A stretch of 64,000 nt of DNA from Billgrantia endophytica (lineage in GTDB: Bacteria; Pseudomonadota; Gammaproteobacteria; Pseudomonadales; Halomonadaceae). Below, in pieces: positions 8,607 to 17,418 of the stretch. Where the stretch lies: positions 1-64,000 of the forward strand of contig NZ_PNRF01000047.1 in assembly GCF_002879615.1 (NCBI RefSeq), given 5' to 3'. The position numbers were made by a program, and so were the translations under genes. The notes below the pieces were generated by a model, which worked only from the letters and a program-made list of their open reading frames with translations, ran no database searches and was not told the DNA's origin. Position 1 is the first letter of the stretch. Every line of letters starts with the position of its first letter.

Positions 8607-9988
8607 GCGGAAGCCTCCTCCTCGACAGGTGCGGTGGCGATGAACTGGCTGCGTTCCTTGTCGATGGCACGCAGCATCTCCTCGACCCAGTGCTTGTGAT
8701 GCAGCACGTAGAGGCCTTCGTCCTCGGGGGAGGCCCCGCTCAGCAGCGGTTTCATGTCGATGGCGCGGGCGTTGTCGTCGGCGCCCTCGATCCACTGCCT
8801 GGCACCGCGGGAGAGGTCGTTCCACTCTGCATCGAGCCCGGCATAGCCGGCCTGACAGGCGCGAAACTCCTCCAGGTCGTCCGGGGTGCCCATGCCGGAG
8901 ACGTTGAAGAAGTCCTCGTACTGGCGGATACGCACGCGACGGTTTTCGGCCGATTCCCCCTTGGGCGCGAAGCAGTAGATGGTGACTTCGCTCCTGTCGA
9001 CATCGAGGGGGCGGATCACGCGGATCTGGGTGGAGAACTGATCCATCAGATAGACGTTGGGGTAGAGGCAGAGGTTACGGGTCTGGTTGACGATGGAGTC
9101 GGCTCGCGCCTCGCCCAGCGTCGCCTCTATCCACTCCTTCTGGGTGTAGACCGGGCGTACCTCGGGGTTGAGCAGCCGGGTCCACAGCATCATGTGGCCG
9201 TTGTCATAGGAGTAGAAGCCGCCCTGGCTCTTCGACCAGCCGTCGGCGTCCACCGCCTTGGTGCCACCGGCATCGTAGTTGCGGCGCTCCATGGTCGAGG
9301 CATAGTTCCAGTGCACGGTGCTGACGTGATAGCCGTCGGCGCCGTTCTCGGCGCCCAGCTTCCAGTTGCCCTGAAAGGTGTAGGAGGAGGTGCCGCGCAG
9401 CACTTCCAGGCCCTGCGGCGCCTGATCGACGATGTTGTCGATGATCTTCATCGTCTCACCCAGGTACTTCTCAAGAGGCTGAACGTCGTCGCTGAGGCTG
9501 CCGAACAGGAAGCCACGGTAGTTGGCGAAGCGCGGCAGCCGCTTGAGGTCGTGGGAGCCCTCCTGCTTGAAGCCGTCCGGGTAGGCTCCGGTCTTCTCGT
9601 TCTTGGCCTTGAGCAGCTTGCCGTCGTTCTTGAAGGTCCAACCGTGGAACGGGCAGGTGAAGGTGCCCTTGTTGCCCTGCTTGCGCCGGCACAGGGTGGC
9701 GCCGCGGTGGGTGCAGGCGTTGATCAGGCCATGCAGCTCGCCGCTCTTGTCCCGGGTGATCACCGCCGGCTGGCGCCCCATGGTCACGGTGAAGTAGTCG
9801 CCCGGCTCGCTGATCTGGCTCTCGTGGGCCAGGAACAGCCAGTTGCCTTCGAAGATATGCTTCAGCTCGAGTTCGAAGAACTCGCGGTCGGTGAACATGC
9901 TGCGGTGGCAGCGGAAGATGCCGGCCTCGGCGTCGTCGATGACGGCACCGCGCACGCGCTTCTCGAGTTGATCAAGCTTGGTGGTCAT
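8603..9988 (-). CDS. benA: Benzoate 1,2-dioxygenase alpha subunit
   Basis: 461-aa Rieske oxygenase large subunit that adds O2 to benzoate, giving the cis-1,2-diol carboxylate. Rieske [2Fe-2S] ligands are Cys92-x-His94 and Cys112-x2-His115. The mononuclear iron site appears as NGADGYHVSTVHW with His221 and His226. The start at 9988 (MTTKLDQLEKRV) is chosen because AGGAG lies seven to eight bases upstream and the length matches BenA; the frame stays open upstream but without family similarity. It lies 151 bp downstream of catA, probably in the same transcript. Confidence 0.94.
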   Translation of the reverse strand: MTTKLDQLEKRVRGAVIDDAEAGIFRCHRSMFTDREFFELELKHIFEGNWLFLAHESQISEPGDYFTVTMGRQPAVITRDKSGELHGLINACTHRGATLCRRKQGNKGTFTCPFHGWTFKNDGKLLKAKNEKTGAYPDGFKQEGSHDLKRLPRFANYRGFLFGSLSDDVQPLEKYLGETMKIIDNIVDQAPQGLEVLRGTSSYTFQGNWKLGAENGADGYHVSTVHWNYASTMERRNYDAGGTKAVDADGWSKSQGGFYSYDNGHMMLWTRLLNPEVRPVYTQKEWIEATLGEARADSIVNQTRNLCLYPNVYLMDQFSTQIRVIRPLDVDRSEVTIYCFAPKGESAENRRVRIRQYEDFFNVSGMGTPDDLEEFRACQAGYAGLDAEWNDLSRGARQWIEGADDNARAIDMKPLLSGASPEDEGLYVLHHKHWVEEMLRAIDKERSQFIATAPVEEEASA

Positions 9989-10139
9989 GATCAGGCTCCT
10001 CAGTATCTCGTCGTGTCGATCCGGCAGGCCCAAGGCGTGGCCCGCCAGGGTCAAGGAATGAGGCCATCCAGCAACCATCGTTCGGGAACTGACCCGGCGG
10101 CGCTCCTTGCTGGAGGCCGCGGCGATGGCCCGGTGCCGA

Positions 10140-11114
10140 TCACACCTTGGCGGTAGCGGCCAGCTGGCTGCCGATGTCCTCGACATCTTCCTTGGCCCGC
10201 GGGCGAGCGTGGCGGGTCTGCAGCTCGGCCACCTCTGTCTTGGCCAGCTCCACGTCGAACACCACCTCGGTGAAGACACCTTCCAGCCCACGCCTATCCG
10301 CCTCGGCGGCGTCCTCGATGCGCTTGCCTTCCACCACCAGCTCCTCGCGGGTCGCGAAGGCGAAGTCGTCCCAGGTGTACTTGTCACCGGCCAGGTTGAT
10401 CTGGGTGGTCAGGTGCTGGTGCCCCGGCGCCGAGACGAAGTAGTGGATGTGTGCCGGACGCTCGCCGTGACGGCCCAGGGCCTTGAGCACCTGGTCGGTG
10501 GGGGCGCCTTCCGGCACGCCGTAGCCGGAGGGAATGATGCTGCGAGCGCGGTAGCGACCTTCGCCGTTGGTGAAAATGGTGCGGCGCAGGTTGTACTCGC
10601 TCTGGGTCGGGTCGAAGAAGGAGTAGCCGCCCTTGGAGTCGCAGTGCCACACCTCCACCTTGGCGCCGGCGATGGGCGTGCCGTCCACGTCACGCACCTG
10701 GCCGGTCAACCACATCACCTCGGCGTCCGGGTCGCTGCCGTCGTCCATACGCGCGAAGCCCTCGGCCTCCGGGGCGCCGGCCACGTAGAGCGGACCCTCG
10801 ATGGTGCGCGGGGTACCACCGGTGCGCCGGGCCTCGGCGTCGGCGGCGTCCTGGCGCATGTCCAGGTAGTGGTCGAAGCCCAGCCCCGGCGACAGCAGGC
10901 CGAACTGGGTCTCGTGGCCCAGGGCGTTGAGCAGGCTGACGGCGGACCAGTATTCCTCGGGGGTGACGTCGAAATCGTCGATCAGCTTGTAGAGGTCGGA
11001 AAGCAGGCGATGCATGATCTGCTTGGCGCGCTCGTCGCCGCCCGCCTGGTCAAAGCCGGCGACTGTCTTCAGGAAATCCTGCACGTCAGGGGTGTCGAAG
11101 ATCTTCACGGTCAT
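10140..11114 (-). CDS. catA: Catechol 1,2-dioxygenase
   Basis: 324-aa intradiol dioxygenase that cleaves catechol to cis,cis-muconate. The N-terminal helical dimerisation domain (to about residue 110) precedes the catalytic beta-sandwich. Fe(III) ligand motifs are visible: Tyr in EGPLYVAG, Tyr in GEGRYRARSIIPSGYG, and the two histidines of RPAHIHYFVSAPGHQHL. Its C-terminus carries about 15 extra residues rich in Ala/Glu/Arg. It is first in the minus-strand run toward benA and benB. A CatR-like operator lies about 150-190 bp upstream (11264-11303). In many relatives catA sits directly after catBC; here it has been separated. Confidence 0.95.
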   Translation of the reverse strand: MTVKIFDTPDVQDFLKTVAGFDQAGGDERAKQIMHRLLSDLYKLIDDFDVTPEEYWSAVSLLNALGHETQFGLLSPGLGFDHYLDMRQDAADAEARRTGGTPRTIEGPLYVAGAPEAEGFARMDDGSDPDAEVMWLTGQVRDVDGTPIAGAKVEVWHCDSKGGYSFFDPTQSEYNLRRTIFTNGEGRYRARSIIPSGYGVPEGAPTDQVLKALGRHGERPAHIHYFVSAPGHQHLTTQINLAGDKYTWDDFAFATREELVVEGKRIEDAAEADRRGLEGVFTEVVFDVELAKTEVAELQTRHARPRAKEDVEDIGSQLAATAKV

Positions 11115-11263
11115 GGTGGAGTGCTCTCTCGTTGTCGTGATGCCCTGCCGGGTCGTCAGCGAAGGCAGGGACAGTTGTCGAGGGCTCGTCCCGTTCCCTG
11201 CCGGAGGCGGGCGAGCATTTTCTTGTCATCTCGACTGGATTCTGGCCAGACGCATGAGTGCTC

Positions 11264-11303
11264 ACCAATATCGATTGGGTTCGCCCCTATACCTCCAGGG
11301 TAT
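11264..11303 (-). promoter_or_regulatory. Bipartite CatR/BenM-type operator upstream of catA
   Basis: ACCAATATCGATTGGGT (11264-11280), then 8 bp, then ATACCTCCAGGGTAT (11289-11303), which is an exact ATAC-N7-GTAT. ATAC-N7-GTAT is the known CatM/BenM recognition site. The same two elements with the same 8-bp gap occur between catB and catR (19103-19142). The distal element should be the high-affinity site and the proximal ACCAAT/TTGGGT element the activation site. Confidence 0.75.
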
Positions 11304-11634
11304 CGCCTGATTCACCCTCGGCGTCCCGCGACCGTCGGCCACGAGACCCAGAGTTCACAAGACAACTATTTTGTAATCAGCGATTTATAAATACATCCCG
11401 AGAAGCGCCCAGGGTCTCTTGAGGACAGTTGTCCCAATGCGCCAGGCATCGCACCCCATCTCGCAGAGAAAAAGAGCCTCTCCTGCTCGCTCCGGGGTTC
11501 CTGCTGACCGAGGACATTGCGACAAAAGGATAAGGAAGGGTTCGCCAGAGCAGGAGGGTGCTGTCCTGGAGGCCAGCGCCGCCGAACGCAGCACCCTTAT
11601 CGCAGCACCACGATACTTTCCCACATAGGGAAAT

Positions 11635-11661
11635 CGGCCCTTGGAATGCTCCCAAGGGCCG
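11635..11661. terminator. Perfect 10-bp inverted repeat in the catA-upstream spacer
   Basis: CGGCCCTTGG (11635-11644), loop AATGCTC, CCAAGGGCCG (11652-11661). No T-run follows on either strand. On the minus strand it lies shortly after the salicylate hydroxylase gene and the aldehyde dehydrogenase remnant, so it may end that transcript. Confidence 0.5.
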
Positions 11662-11757
11662 GAACTCATACCGCTGTGCTTTATGCCGCCAAAGGGCGCC
11701 TTCTCCAACGAAGGCTCAGCCGGTTTTCTGCTCAGTGCCATGCTCTGCTGAAGGGTA
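11640..11757 (-). pseudogene. Remnant of an aldehyde dehydrogenase C-terminus
   Basis: Directly after the hydroxylase stop the minus strand reads, without a usable start, the phrase EKAPFGGIKHSGM preceded by SMALSRKPAEPS. PFGGIKxSG is the conserved C-terminal motif of NAD(P)-dependent aldehyde dehydrogenases of the salicylaldehyde/succinate-semialdehyde type. Similarity stops within about 20 codons at the hairpin. A salicylaldehyde dehydrogenase beside salicylate hydroxylase would be metabolically sensible, but the fragment is too short to be specific. I see no gene in the remaining spacer (11304-11634). Confidence 0.45.
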
Positions 11758-13062
11758 TCAGGCCAAGGCAGTGAGTGAGGTGGCCTCCCATCCCAGGCGA
11801 GTTCTGGCCGTGGCCACGTCGTCCTGCGGATCGTGGTTCCACAGCCAGTCGAAGCGGGTCTCCAGCTCAAAAGCCACTTTTTCTTCGTCATCGCCAATGT
11901 CGGGGGCACTGTACTCGTAGAGATCCCCCGCCTCGTGGGAGGTACGCTGTACCCTGCAGGTGCGCTCGTGGCGAACCGCCTCGAAGGCCGTCAGGACTTG
12001 CTGGGCGTTTTTCCGGGTGCAGGCTTCATCGGTGAGCAGGCTGGCCAGCACATGGGCATCTTCCAGCGCCTGACCGGCTCCCGCCCCCTGGTGGGGCACC
12101 ATGGCGTGGGCCGCATCCCCCACGAGCAACACCCGATCGCAGTGATAGCGAGGCAGCTCCGGCAGCTCATGCAGCGCCCAGCGCGTCGGCTCGGGAATGC
12201 AGGCGAGAATGGCCTGGGAGGCCGCGCCCCAGCCCTCGAACACGCCCAGCATCTCCTCCTGGCTCACGGCATTGACCCACTCCTCGCCTTCGGGAAGCGT
12301 GGGGGTCGGGGCAGAGCGGTCGGTGATGAAGGCCACCACATTGATCAGTTCGGACTGCTTGACCGGGAAGGACAGGATGTGACGATCTGGGCCGAGGTAC
12401 ATCTGTGGCACCAGGGCCAGACGCGTGTCGGCGCCCCTGGCCGCCATGGCCGCCTCCAACTGCCCGGCGGGGATCATGCCGCGATAGGCATAGGTACCGC
12501 TCCAGTACGGGCCGAGATCACCGTACTGCGCCGGTGGCAGTACATGATCACGCACCGCCGACTTGATGCCGTCGAAGCCGACAAGGATATCGCAGCGATG
12601 GCGGCTGCCATCCTCGAAAGCCACCTCGACGCCATCCGCATCCTGCCGCACCTCGATACAGCGCTTGCCAAAGTGGGCGATCCCCTCGGGCAGATTGGCG
12701 ACGATGGCATCCAGGAAGTCGGCCCGATGCACCGAGGACTGGCCGCAGCCAGGCGCCAGGCTGGCGGTCAGGTAGGCGTCGTCATGCCAGCGCCGCCATT
12801 CGAACCAGACGTCCTCATAGGGGGCCGGGGAGGAGTCGGCGATGCGGCGGTACGAACGCTCCAGGCCAAGCAGTTGGATGGCGCGCACGGCATTGGGTCC
12901 GAAGGAGACACCGGCCCCGATCTCGGAGAACCGTGGTGCCGCTTCGAAAAGGTGAACGTCGAGGCCGGGCTTCCGCGAGAGGGCCACGGCGAAGGCCACG
13001 CCGCCGATGCCGCCGCCGACGATGCCGATGGAAAGACGCTTGCGCGAGATGTCGGATACCAT
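11758..13062 (-). CDS. FAD-dependent salicylate hydroxylase (salicylate 1-monooxygenase) candidate
   Basis: 434-aa class A flavoprotein monooxygenase expected to convert salicylate to catechol with NADH and O2. The N-terminal Rossmann motif IGIVGGGIGG (about residues 11-20), the DG motif LVGFDGIKSAVR near 160 and the GD motif VLLVGDAAHAMVPHQGAGAG near 310 are all present. Length and layout match NahG/SalA. The divergent neighbour is a NahR-type regulator, which supports salicylate as substrate. 3- or 6-hydroxybenzoate hydroxylase-like specificity cannot be excluded from motifs alone. The product, catechol, is the substrate of CatA encoded immediately downstream. Confidence 0.78.
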   Translation of the reverse strand: MVSDISRKRLSIGIVGGGIGGVAFAVALSRKPGLDVHLFEAAPRFSEIGAGVSFGPNAVRAIQLLGLERSYRRIADSSPAPYEDVWFEWRRWHDDAYLTASLAPGCGQSSVHRADFLDAIVANLPEGIAHFGKRCIEVRQDADGVEVAFEDGSRHRCDILVGFDGIKSAVRDHVLPPAQYGDLGPYWSGTYAYRGMIPAGQLEAAMAARGADTRLALVPQMYLGPDRHILSFPVKQSELINVVAFITDRSAPTPTLPEGEEWVNAVSQEEMLGVFEGWGAASQAILACIPEPTRWALHELPELPRYHCDRVLLVGDAAHAMVPHQGAGAGQALEDAHVLASLLTDEACTRKNAQQVLTAFEAVRHERTCRVQRTSHEAGDLYEYSAPDIGDDEEKVAFELETRFDWLWNHDPQDDVATARTRLGWEATSLTALA

Positions 13063-13157
13063 GATGGTGTCTCCTGTCAGGGATGGGATTGTCAGAGCTT
13101 GTTGTGGTGCTCCTCACGCTATTCCCCTGACTCGGCTGCCACCACACAGCCCCCTGC

Positions 13158-13172
13158 ATTCACTGCATAAAC
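13158..13172. promoter_or_regulatory. Candidate LysR (NahR-type) binding site
   Basis: ATTCACTGCATAAAC in the only AT-rich part of the 223-bp divergent spacer between the hydroxylase and its LysR regulator. It begins with the ATTCAC found in NahR target sites. The match is short and tentative. Confidence 0.35.
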
Positions 13173-13285
13173 ACAACTAATAAGTCCATAAAACAATAAC
13201 CTGGGTGATTCCGCGCCTATCGGAACTCGACCTTTGTCCAATGTCAGGGGCGACCGGAAAACACTCCCTTGACGACGAGAACGCC

Positions 13286-14191
13286 ATGATCAAGCTGTCC
13301 GAGATCGACGTGAACCTGCTGGTAGTGTTCGACCTCCTCTACCAGGAACAGAACACTCAGCGCGTGGCCCTGCGCCTCGGCATCACCCAACCCGCGGTCA
13401 GCCACGCCCTGAAGCGGCTGCGCACCCTGCTCGGCGACGAGCTCTTCGAACGCACCTCGCGAGGATTGATGCCGACGCCACTGGCCTCTAGCCTGCATCT
13501 TCCCGTCGCCGAGGCTCTGGCTCAGCTCCAGGAGATCCTCAACCGGCCGGAAGACTTCGAGCCGGCCGTGAGCGAACGCACCTTCAACATCGCCATGACC
13601 GACATCGGCGAGATCGTTTTTCTGCCTCGTTTACTCAAGCACCTGGCCCACGAGGCCCCGGGCATCTCCCTGAGTACGGTGCGCAGCCAGAATGAAGACC
13701 TGAAGCGGGAGATGGAGGACGGAAGCATCGACCTGGCTATCGGACTGATCCCACAGCTTGGCGCCGGTTTCTATCAGCAACGGTTATTCATGCAGAGATA
13801 TGTTTGCTTGATGCGCCGCGACCACCCTCTCTCGAAGGGCAACTTCGGGTTCGATGATTTCATGGCCGCCAAGCACGCTGTCGTAGTCGCCAAGGGTACC
13901 GGTCATGGCATCGTGGAGGAGCAGCTGACCCGTGCGGGCATTGACCGGCCAGTGAGATTGAAACTGCCACACTTCGCTGCCGTGCCCTACATCATAAGCG
14001 AGAGCGACCTGGTGGTAACGGTGACAGACAAGCTGGCCAAGGCAACCCAGCACCGGTTCGGGCTGGAAATGCATGAGCATCCTCTACCGTTTCCAGAAGT
14101 CTCCATCAATCTATTCTGGCATCGCCGTTTTCATCAGGATTCAGGAAATCGGTGGCTGCGTAATTTGCTATTCGGTGTGTTCTCCGAGTGA
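13286..14191 (+). CDS. NahR-type LysR transcriptional activator (salicylate-responsive candidate)
   Basis: 301-aa LysR-family regulator. The winged-helix domain covers residues 1-65 (VNLLVVFDLLYQE, TQPAVSHALKRLRTLLGDELF). The effector domain carries phrases characteristic of NahR: RTFNIAMTDIGEIVFLPRL near 100 and the ending NLFWHRRFHQDSGNRWLR. The start at 13286 (MIKLSEIDVNLL) matches NahR. An upstream in-frame ATG-like extension to 13205 adds 27 residues with no family match. It is divergent from the salicylate hydroxylase gene, the classic LysR arrangement, so it probably activates that gene in response to salicylate. Confidence 0.83.
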   Translation: MIKLSEIDVNLLVVFDLLYQEQNTQRVALRLGITQPAVSHALKRLRTLLGDELFERTSRGLMPTPLASSLHLPVAEALAQLQEILNRPEDFEPAVSERTFNIAMTDIGEIVFLPRLLKHLAHEAPGISLSTVRSQNEDLKREMEDGSIDLAIGLIPQLGAGFYQQRLFMQRYVCLMRRDHPLSKGNFGFDDFMAAKHAVVVAKGTGHGIVEEQLTRAGIDRPVRLKLPHFAAVPYIISESDLVVTVTDKLAKATQHRFGLEMHEHPLPFPEVSINLFWHRRFHQDSGNRWLRNLLFGVFSE

Positions 14192-14212
14192 GGCATACCA
14201 TCCAACAAAGGC

Positions 14213-14235
14213 CCGTGCCGAACTGGCAGGCACGG
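14213..14235. terminator. Hairpin between convergent nahR-like and benE-like genes
   Basis: CCGTGCC / GGCACGG stem with a 9-nt loop, in the 70-bp gap between two convergent genes. It could serve as a shared terminator; no clear T-run is present. Confidence 0.5.
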
Positions 14236-14261
14236 ACCAGGGAGGATAGGTCCAGCTAGAC

Positions 14262-15512
14262 TCACTTCGCCTGCCCTACTTTAAGCACGTTCCGCTCGGT
14301 GACGAACTCGAAGTCCTTTGTCTCGAAGATCAGCGAGACCACCACGCCCAACACCAAGGCCCAGAATGTGGCGCCGATCTCGAGAATCTGGATGCCGGAG
14401 GCGGCGATCAGGAAGGCAAACAGCGCCCCCATCTCATGCTTCTTGCCGGAGAAGGCGATGGCCATGGACGAGGTGATCACGCGCATCAGCGCCAGGCCGG
14501 CGATGATGACGATGAAGTAGCGCGGCGTCACCTCGAGCAGGCTCACCACATAGCCGTAGAACGGCGCGAAGATCACGAAGATGGCCCCGGCGATTACCGC
14601 CGCCACCCAGCGCTTGTCATGGTCACCGGCCTCCGGCGAGGAGCAGACCCCGGTCATTGGCGCGGCAATGCAGGTGCTATGGAGGTTGAAGAAGGCCGAG
14701 ACCATGGTTCCCAGGCCACCCACTGCGGTAATGCCGTTGGCCGGTACCTGCTTGTAGCCCATACCCTTGACCAGGCCGACACCAGCTGGAGTCTCCATGC
14801 CCACCAGGATGATCGCCAGCGGCAGGCCGTAGGCCAGGAAGGCGGCCAGGGTGAACTCTGGGACGATGAACTCGGGGAAGCGGATGGTGGCCTCGATGCC
14901 GGAGAGATCCACGCCGGTGGCCACCAGGTAGACGATCCCCGCCAGCATGGCCACGACCAGCGGCGGTATCTTGCGAAACAGCCGCGCCGAGAGGAAGAAC
15001 GCCAGGATCATGATTGATGCGGGCAATAAGGCGTTCTCCAGCGGCTCTACCATGTTGAGACCGAAACTCAGCAGCATACCGGCGACCATGCCCATCACGA
15101 TGGGCATGGGAATCAGGCGCATCACAACGCCCATCACCCCGGTCAGTCCGGCAACCAGCGAGATGGCTCCTGCAATGAAGGTCGCTCCCAGTGCCGCCTC
15201 CAGGCCCACCACGGGGATTACCGCCGCGAACATCAGCGCGCCGGGAATCGAGTTGGCCATGGGCAGCGGCAGCCGATAGTAAGCCGGCATGAAGAGGCCG
15301 AACAGGCCGTTGATCATCAGGTAGCCGATGACCCAGATCATGATGAAAGACGATTCAAGCCCTGCGGCGGTGCCGGCACTGATGTGCACGACGCCGACAC
15401 TGAGCCCTAGAATACCGGCGACCAAGCCTGTGCTGGCGTTATCAACATTGAGGTCGCGCAGGAAGTCTCCAGGCGCGCGCCTGAGGCTGATGCCCTTTTC
15501 GATATGTCTCAT
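14262..15512 (-). CDS. BenE-family benzoate transporter (copy 2)
   Basis: 416-aa membrane protein with about twelve hydrophobic segments and the BenE-type motifs MANSIPGALMFAAVIPVVG and HSTCIAAPMTGVCSSPEAG. The sequence is quite unlike the first BenE at 2029-3234, so the two are paralogues of different descent rather than a recent duplication. It lies 63 bp downstream of benD on the same strand, probably the end of a catBC-benCD-transporter unit. The substrate, benzoate or a close analogue such as salicylate, is inferred from context. Confidence 0.8.
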   Translation of the reverse strand: MRHIEKGISLRRAPGDFLRDLNVDNASTGLVAGILGLSVGVVHISAGTAAGLESSFIMIWVIGYLMINGLFGLFMPAYYRLPLPMANSIPGALMFAAVIPVVGLEAALGATFIAGAISLVAGLTGVMGVVMRLIPMPIVMGMVAGMLLSFGLNMVEPLENALLPASIMILAFFLSARLFRKIPPLVVAMLAGIVYLVATGVDLSGIEATIRFPEFIVPEFTLAAFLAYGLPLAIILVGMETPAGVGLVKGMGYKQVPANGITAVGGLGTMVSAFFNLHSTCIAAPMTGVCSSPEAGDHDKRWVAAVIAGAIFVIFAPFYGYVVSLLEVTPRYFIVIIAGLALMRVITSSMAIAFSGKKHEMGALFAFLIAASGIQILEIGATFWALVLGVVVSLIFETKDFEFVTERNVLKVGQAK

Positions 15513-15575
15513 GGTGGCTCCAGGGGTTATTGTCGTTGGAATCGTGTTGAGTCGACCGAGCTGGCGCGACGAGGC

Positions 15576-16355
15576 CTAGCCCAGGTCTCCTCCTGCCACA
15601 GGGACCACGGTGCCGGTGATATAGCTGGCTTCATCCGAGGCCAGGAACAGGATCGGTGCAGCCATCTCGTCCAGGGTGCCGTAGCGCCCCATCAGACAGC
15701 TGTCCCTGGTCTGATCAATGTGCGCCTGGAACCAGCTCCTTTCCTGCTCGTTACGGGGCTCGGGGGTACCACGTGAGATACGCCGTGGCGGCGCCTCGGT
15801 GCCACCGGGCGCGGTGGCCACCACCCGAATGCCATGTTCGGCATACTCGAAGGCCAGCGAGGCGGTCATGGCGTTGACACCGCCCTTGGCCGCCGAATAC
15901 GGAATCCGATGGATACCGCGGGTCGCCGCCGAGGAGACGTTGACGATGACACCACTGCCCTGCGCCACCATGGTGGGCAGCGCGGCACGGCAGCACCACA
16001 GGGTCGGCATCAGCGAGCGGGTGATCTCCGCCGCGATCTCGGTGTCGGTGAACTCGGTGAACGGCTTGAAGTTGATGGCTCCGCCCACGTTGTTGATCAG
16101 GACATCGATCCGCCCGAAGCGCTCGACGGTCCAGGTCAGCGCATCCTGAGCGCCTTTCCAGGTCTCCAGATCGGCCTGCAGGGCGATGGCATCCACACCC
16201 TGCTCGCAGAGCCCAGCCACCACCTCGTGAATAACGTCGGCGCGGTCCACCAGCGCCAGGCGGGCGCCTTCGGCGGCGGCCCGCTCGGCGACCCGCTGGC
16301 CGATGCCCTGGGCCGCCCCGGTGACCATCACGACCTTGTCGGTAAAGCGGCTCAT
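15576..16355 (-). CDS. benD: 1,6-dihydroxycyclohexa-2,4-diene-1-carboxylate dehydrogenase
   Basis: 259-aa short-chain dehydrogenase that oxidises and decarboxylates the benzoate diol to catechol. The nucleotide motif TGAAQGIG lies at residues 12-19, NNVG near 88, and the catalytic YSAAK near 150. The insert PGGTEAPPRRISRG is typical of BenD. The start at 16355 overlaps the benC stop by four bases (ATGA). The start is fixed by this overlap and by family length; upstream in-frame sequence is benC read in the wrong frame. Confidence 0.93.
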   Translation of the reverse strand: MSRFTDKVVMVTGAAQGIGQRVAERAAAEGARLALVDRADVIHEVVAGLCEQGVDAIALQADLETWKGAQDALTWTVERFGRIDVLINNVGGAINFKPFTEFTDTEIAAEITRSLMPTLWCCRAALPTMVAQGSGVIVNVSSAATRGIHRIPYSAAKGGVNAMTASLAFEYAEHGIRVVATAPGGTEAPPRRISRGTPEPRNEQERSWFQAHIDQTRDSCLMGRYGTLDEMAAPILFLASDEASYITGTVVPVAGGDLG

Positions 16356-17392
16356 GCGGCCTCCTCCACCTGGTTCGGTGTAAACTTCTCGTAGTGGAAG
16401 CTCTGCGGGATGATGCCTTCCCTGTCGAAGTGCTTGAGCACGGCATCGACCATGGGCGGCGGACCGCACAGGTAGACGTCCACGTCGCCATCGTTGAGCA
16501 CTTCGGCGTCCATGTGGTGCGTCACATAGCCCTTGCGCGGATGCTCGCTCATTTCGTCCACCACCACGGTGGTGTAGCGGAAGTTCGGCAGCCGCTCCTT
16601 GAACGCTTCCAGCGCATCCACCTTGACCAGGTGATCGTCCTTGTTGACGCCGTAGATCAGGTGGATCGGCGCCTCGGCGCCCTCACCCGTATCGCCCCTG
16701 CGCACCAGCTGCTCCAGCATGGAGAGAAATGGCGCCAGGCCGGTACCGCCGGCCAGCATCAGCACCGGACGCGTTACCTCGCGCAGGTAGAAGCTGCCCA
16801 GCGGGCCGGTCAGGCTGAGGCGGTCGCCCACCGCGGCGCGCTCGGAGAGGTAGCCGCTCATCACCCCGTTCGGAATGTTGCGGATCAGGAAGGTGGCGCG
16901 CATCTCCCCCGGCAGCGAGCTGAAGGAGTAGGAGCGGTGCACCTCGCTGCCGGGCACGTCGATGTGCACGTACTGGCCGGGCAGGAAGGCGAGTTCGCTG
17001 TCCTCATCCAGATCCACTGCCAGTTCGATGCTGTCCTCGGAGAGCCGTTCGACCACGGCCAGGGTGCCCTTCACCCTGCCTACCGCGGTCTTGCACAGGG
17101 TGGAGGCCACCGGCACCTGGATGACGCAGTCCGAGGACGGCACCATCTGGCAGGTCAACACCTGGCCTTCGGCCATTTCCTCCTCGGATAGTGCCTCGTC
17201 CAGATAGTCGTCGCCCAGGTCGAAGGCACCCTGCTCGCAGCGCCCCTTGCATGTCCCGCAGACGCCGTCGGAGCAGTCCATCGGCAGGTTGACCTTCTGG
17301 CGATAGGCGGCGTCGAGCACCGTCTCGCCGGCCTTGCAGCCGATGAAGCGGGTCACGCCATCCTCGAAATTGAGGGCAATGGTGTAGCTCAT
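16352..17392 (-). CDS. benC: Benzoate 1,2-dioxygenase electron transfer component (ferredoxin-FAD reductase)
   Basis: 346-aa reductase that passes electrons from NADH to BenAB. The N-terminal plant-type ferredoxin domain has cysteines at 40, 45, 48 and 81. The FAD domain shows RSYSFSS and the NAD domain GGTGLAPFLSML and YLCGPPPMVD. The start at 17392 (MSYTIALNFEDG) follows GGAGG. Immediately upstream lies a benB stub, so this gene has lost its own benAB partners and must serve the BenAB encoded at 8118-9988. Confidence 0.94.
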   Translation of the reverse strand: MSYTIALNFEDGVTRFIGCKAGETVLDAAYRQKVNLPMDCSDGVCGTCKGRCEQGAFDLGDDYLDEALSEEEMAEGQVLTCQMVPSSDCVIQVPVASTLCKTAVGRVKGTLAVVERLSEDSIELAVDLDEDSELAFLPGQYVHIDVPGSEVHRSYSFSSLPGEMRATFLIRNIPNGVMSGYLSERAAVGDRLSLTGPLGSFYLREVTRPVLMLAGGTGLAPFLSMLEQLVRRGDTGEGAEAPIHLIYGVNKDDHLVKVDALEAFKERLPNFRYTTVVVDEMSEHPRKGYVTHHMDAEVLNDGDVDVYLCGPPPMVDAVLKHFDREGIIPQSFHYEKFTPNQVEEAA

Positions 17393-17418
17393 GGTCGAAT
17401 CTCCTCCCACCGGCTCGG

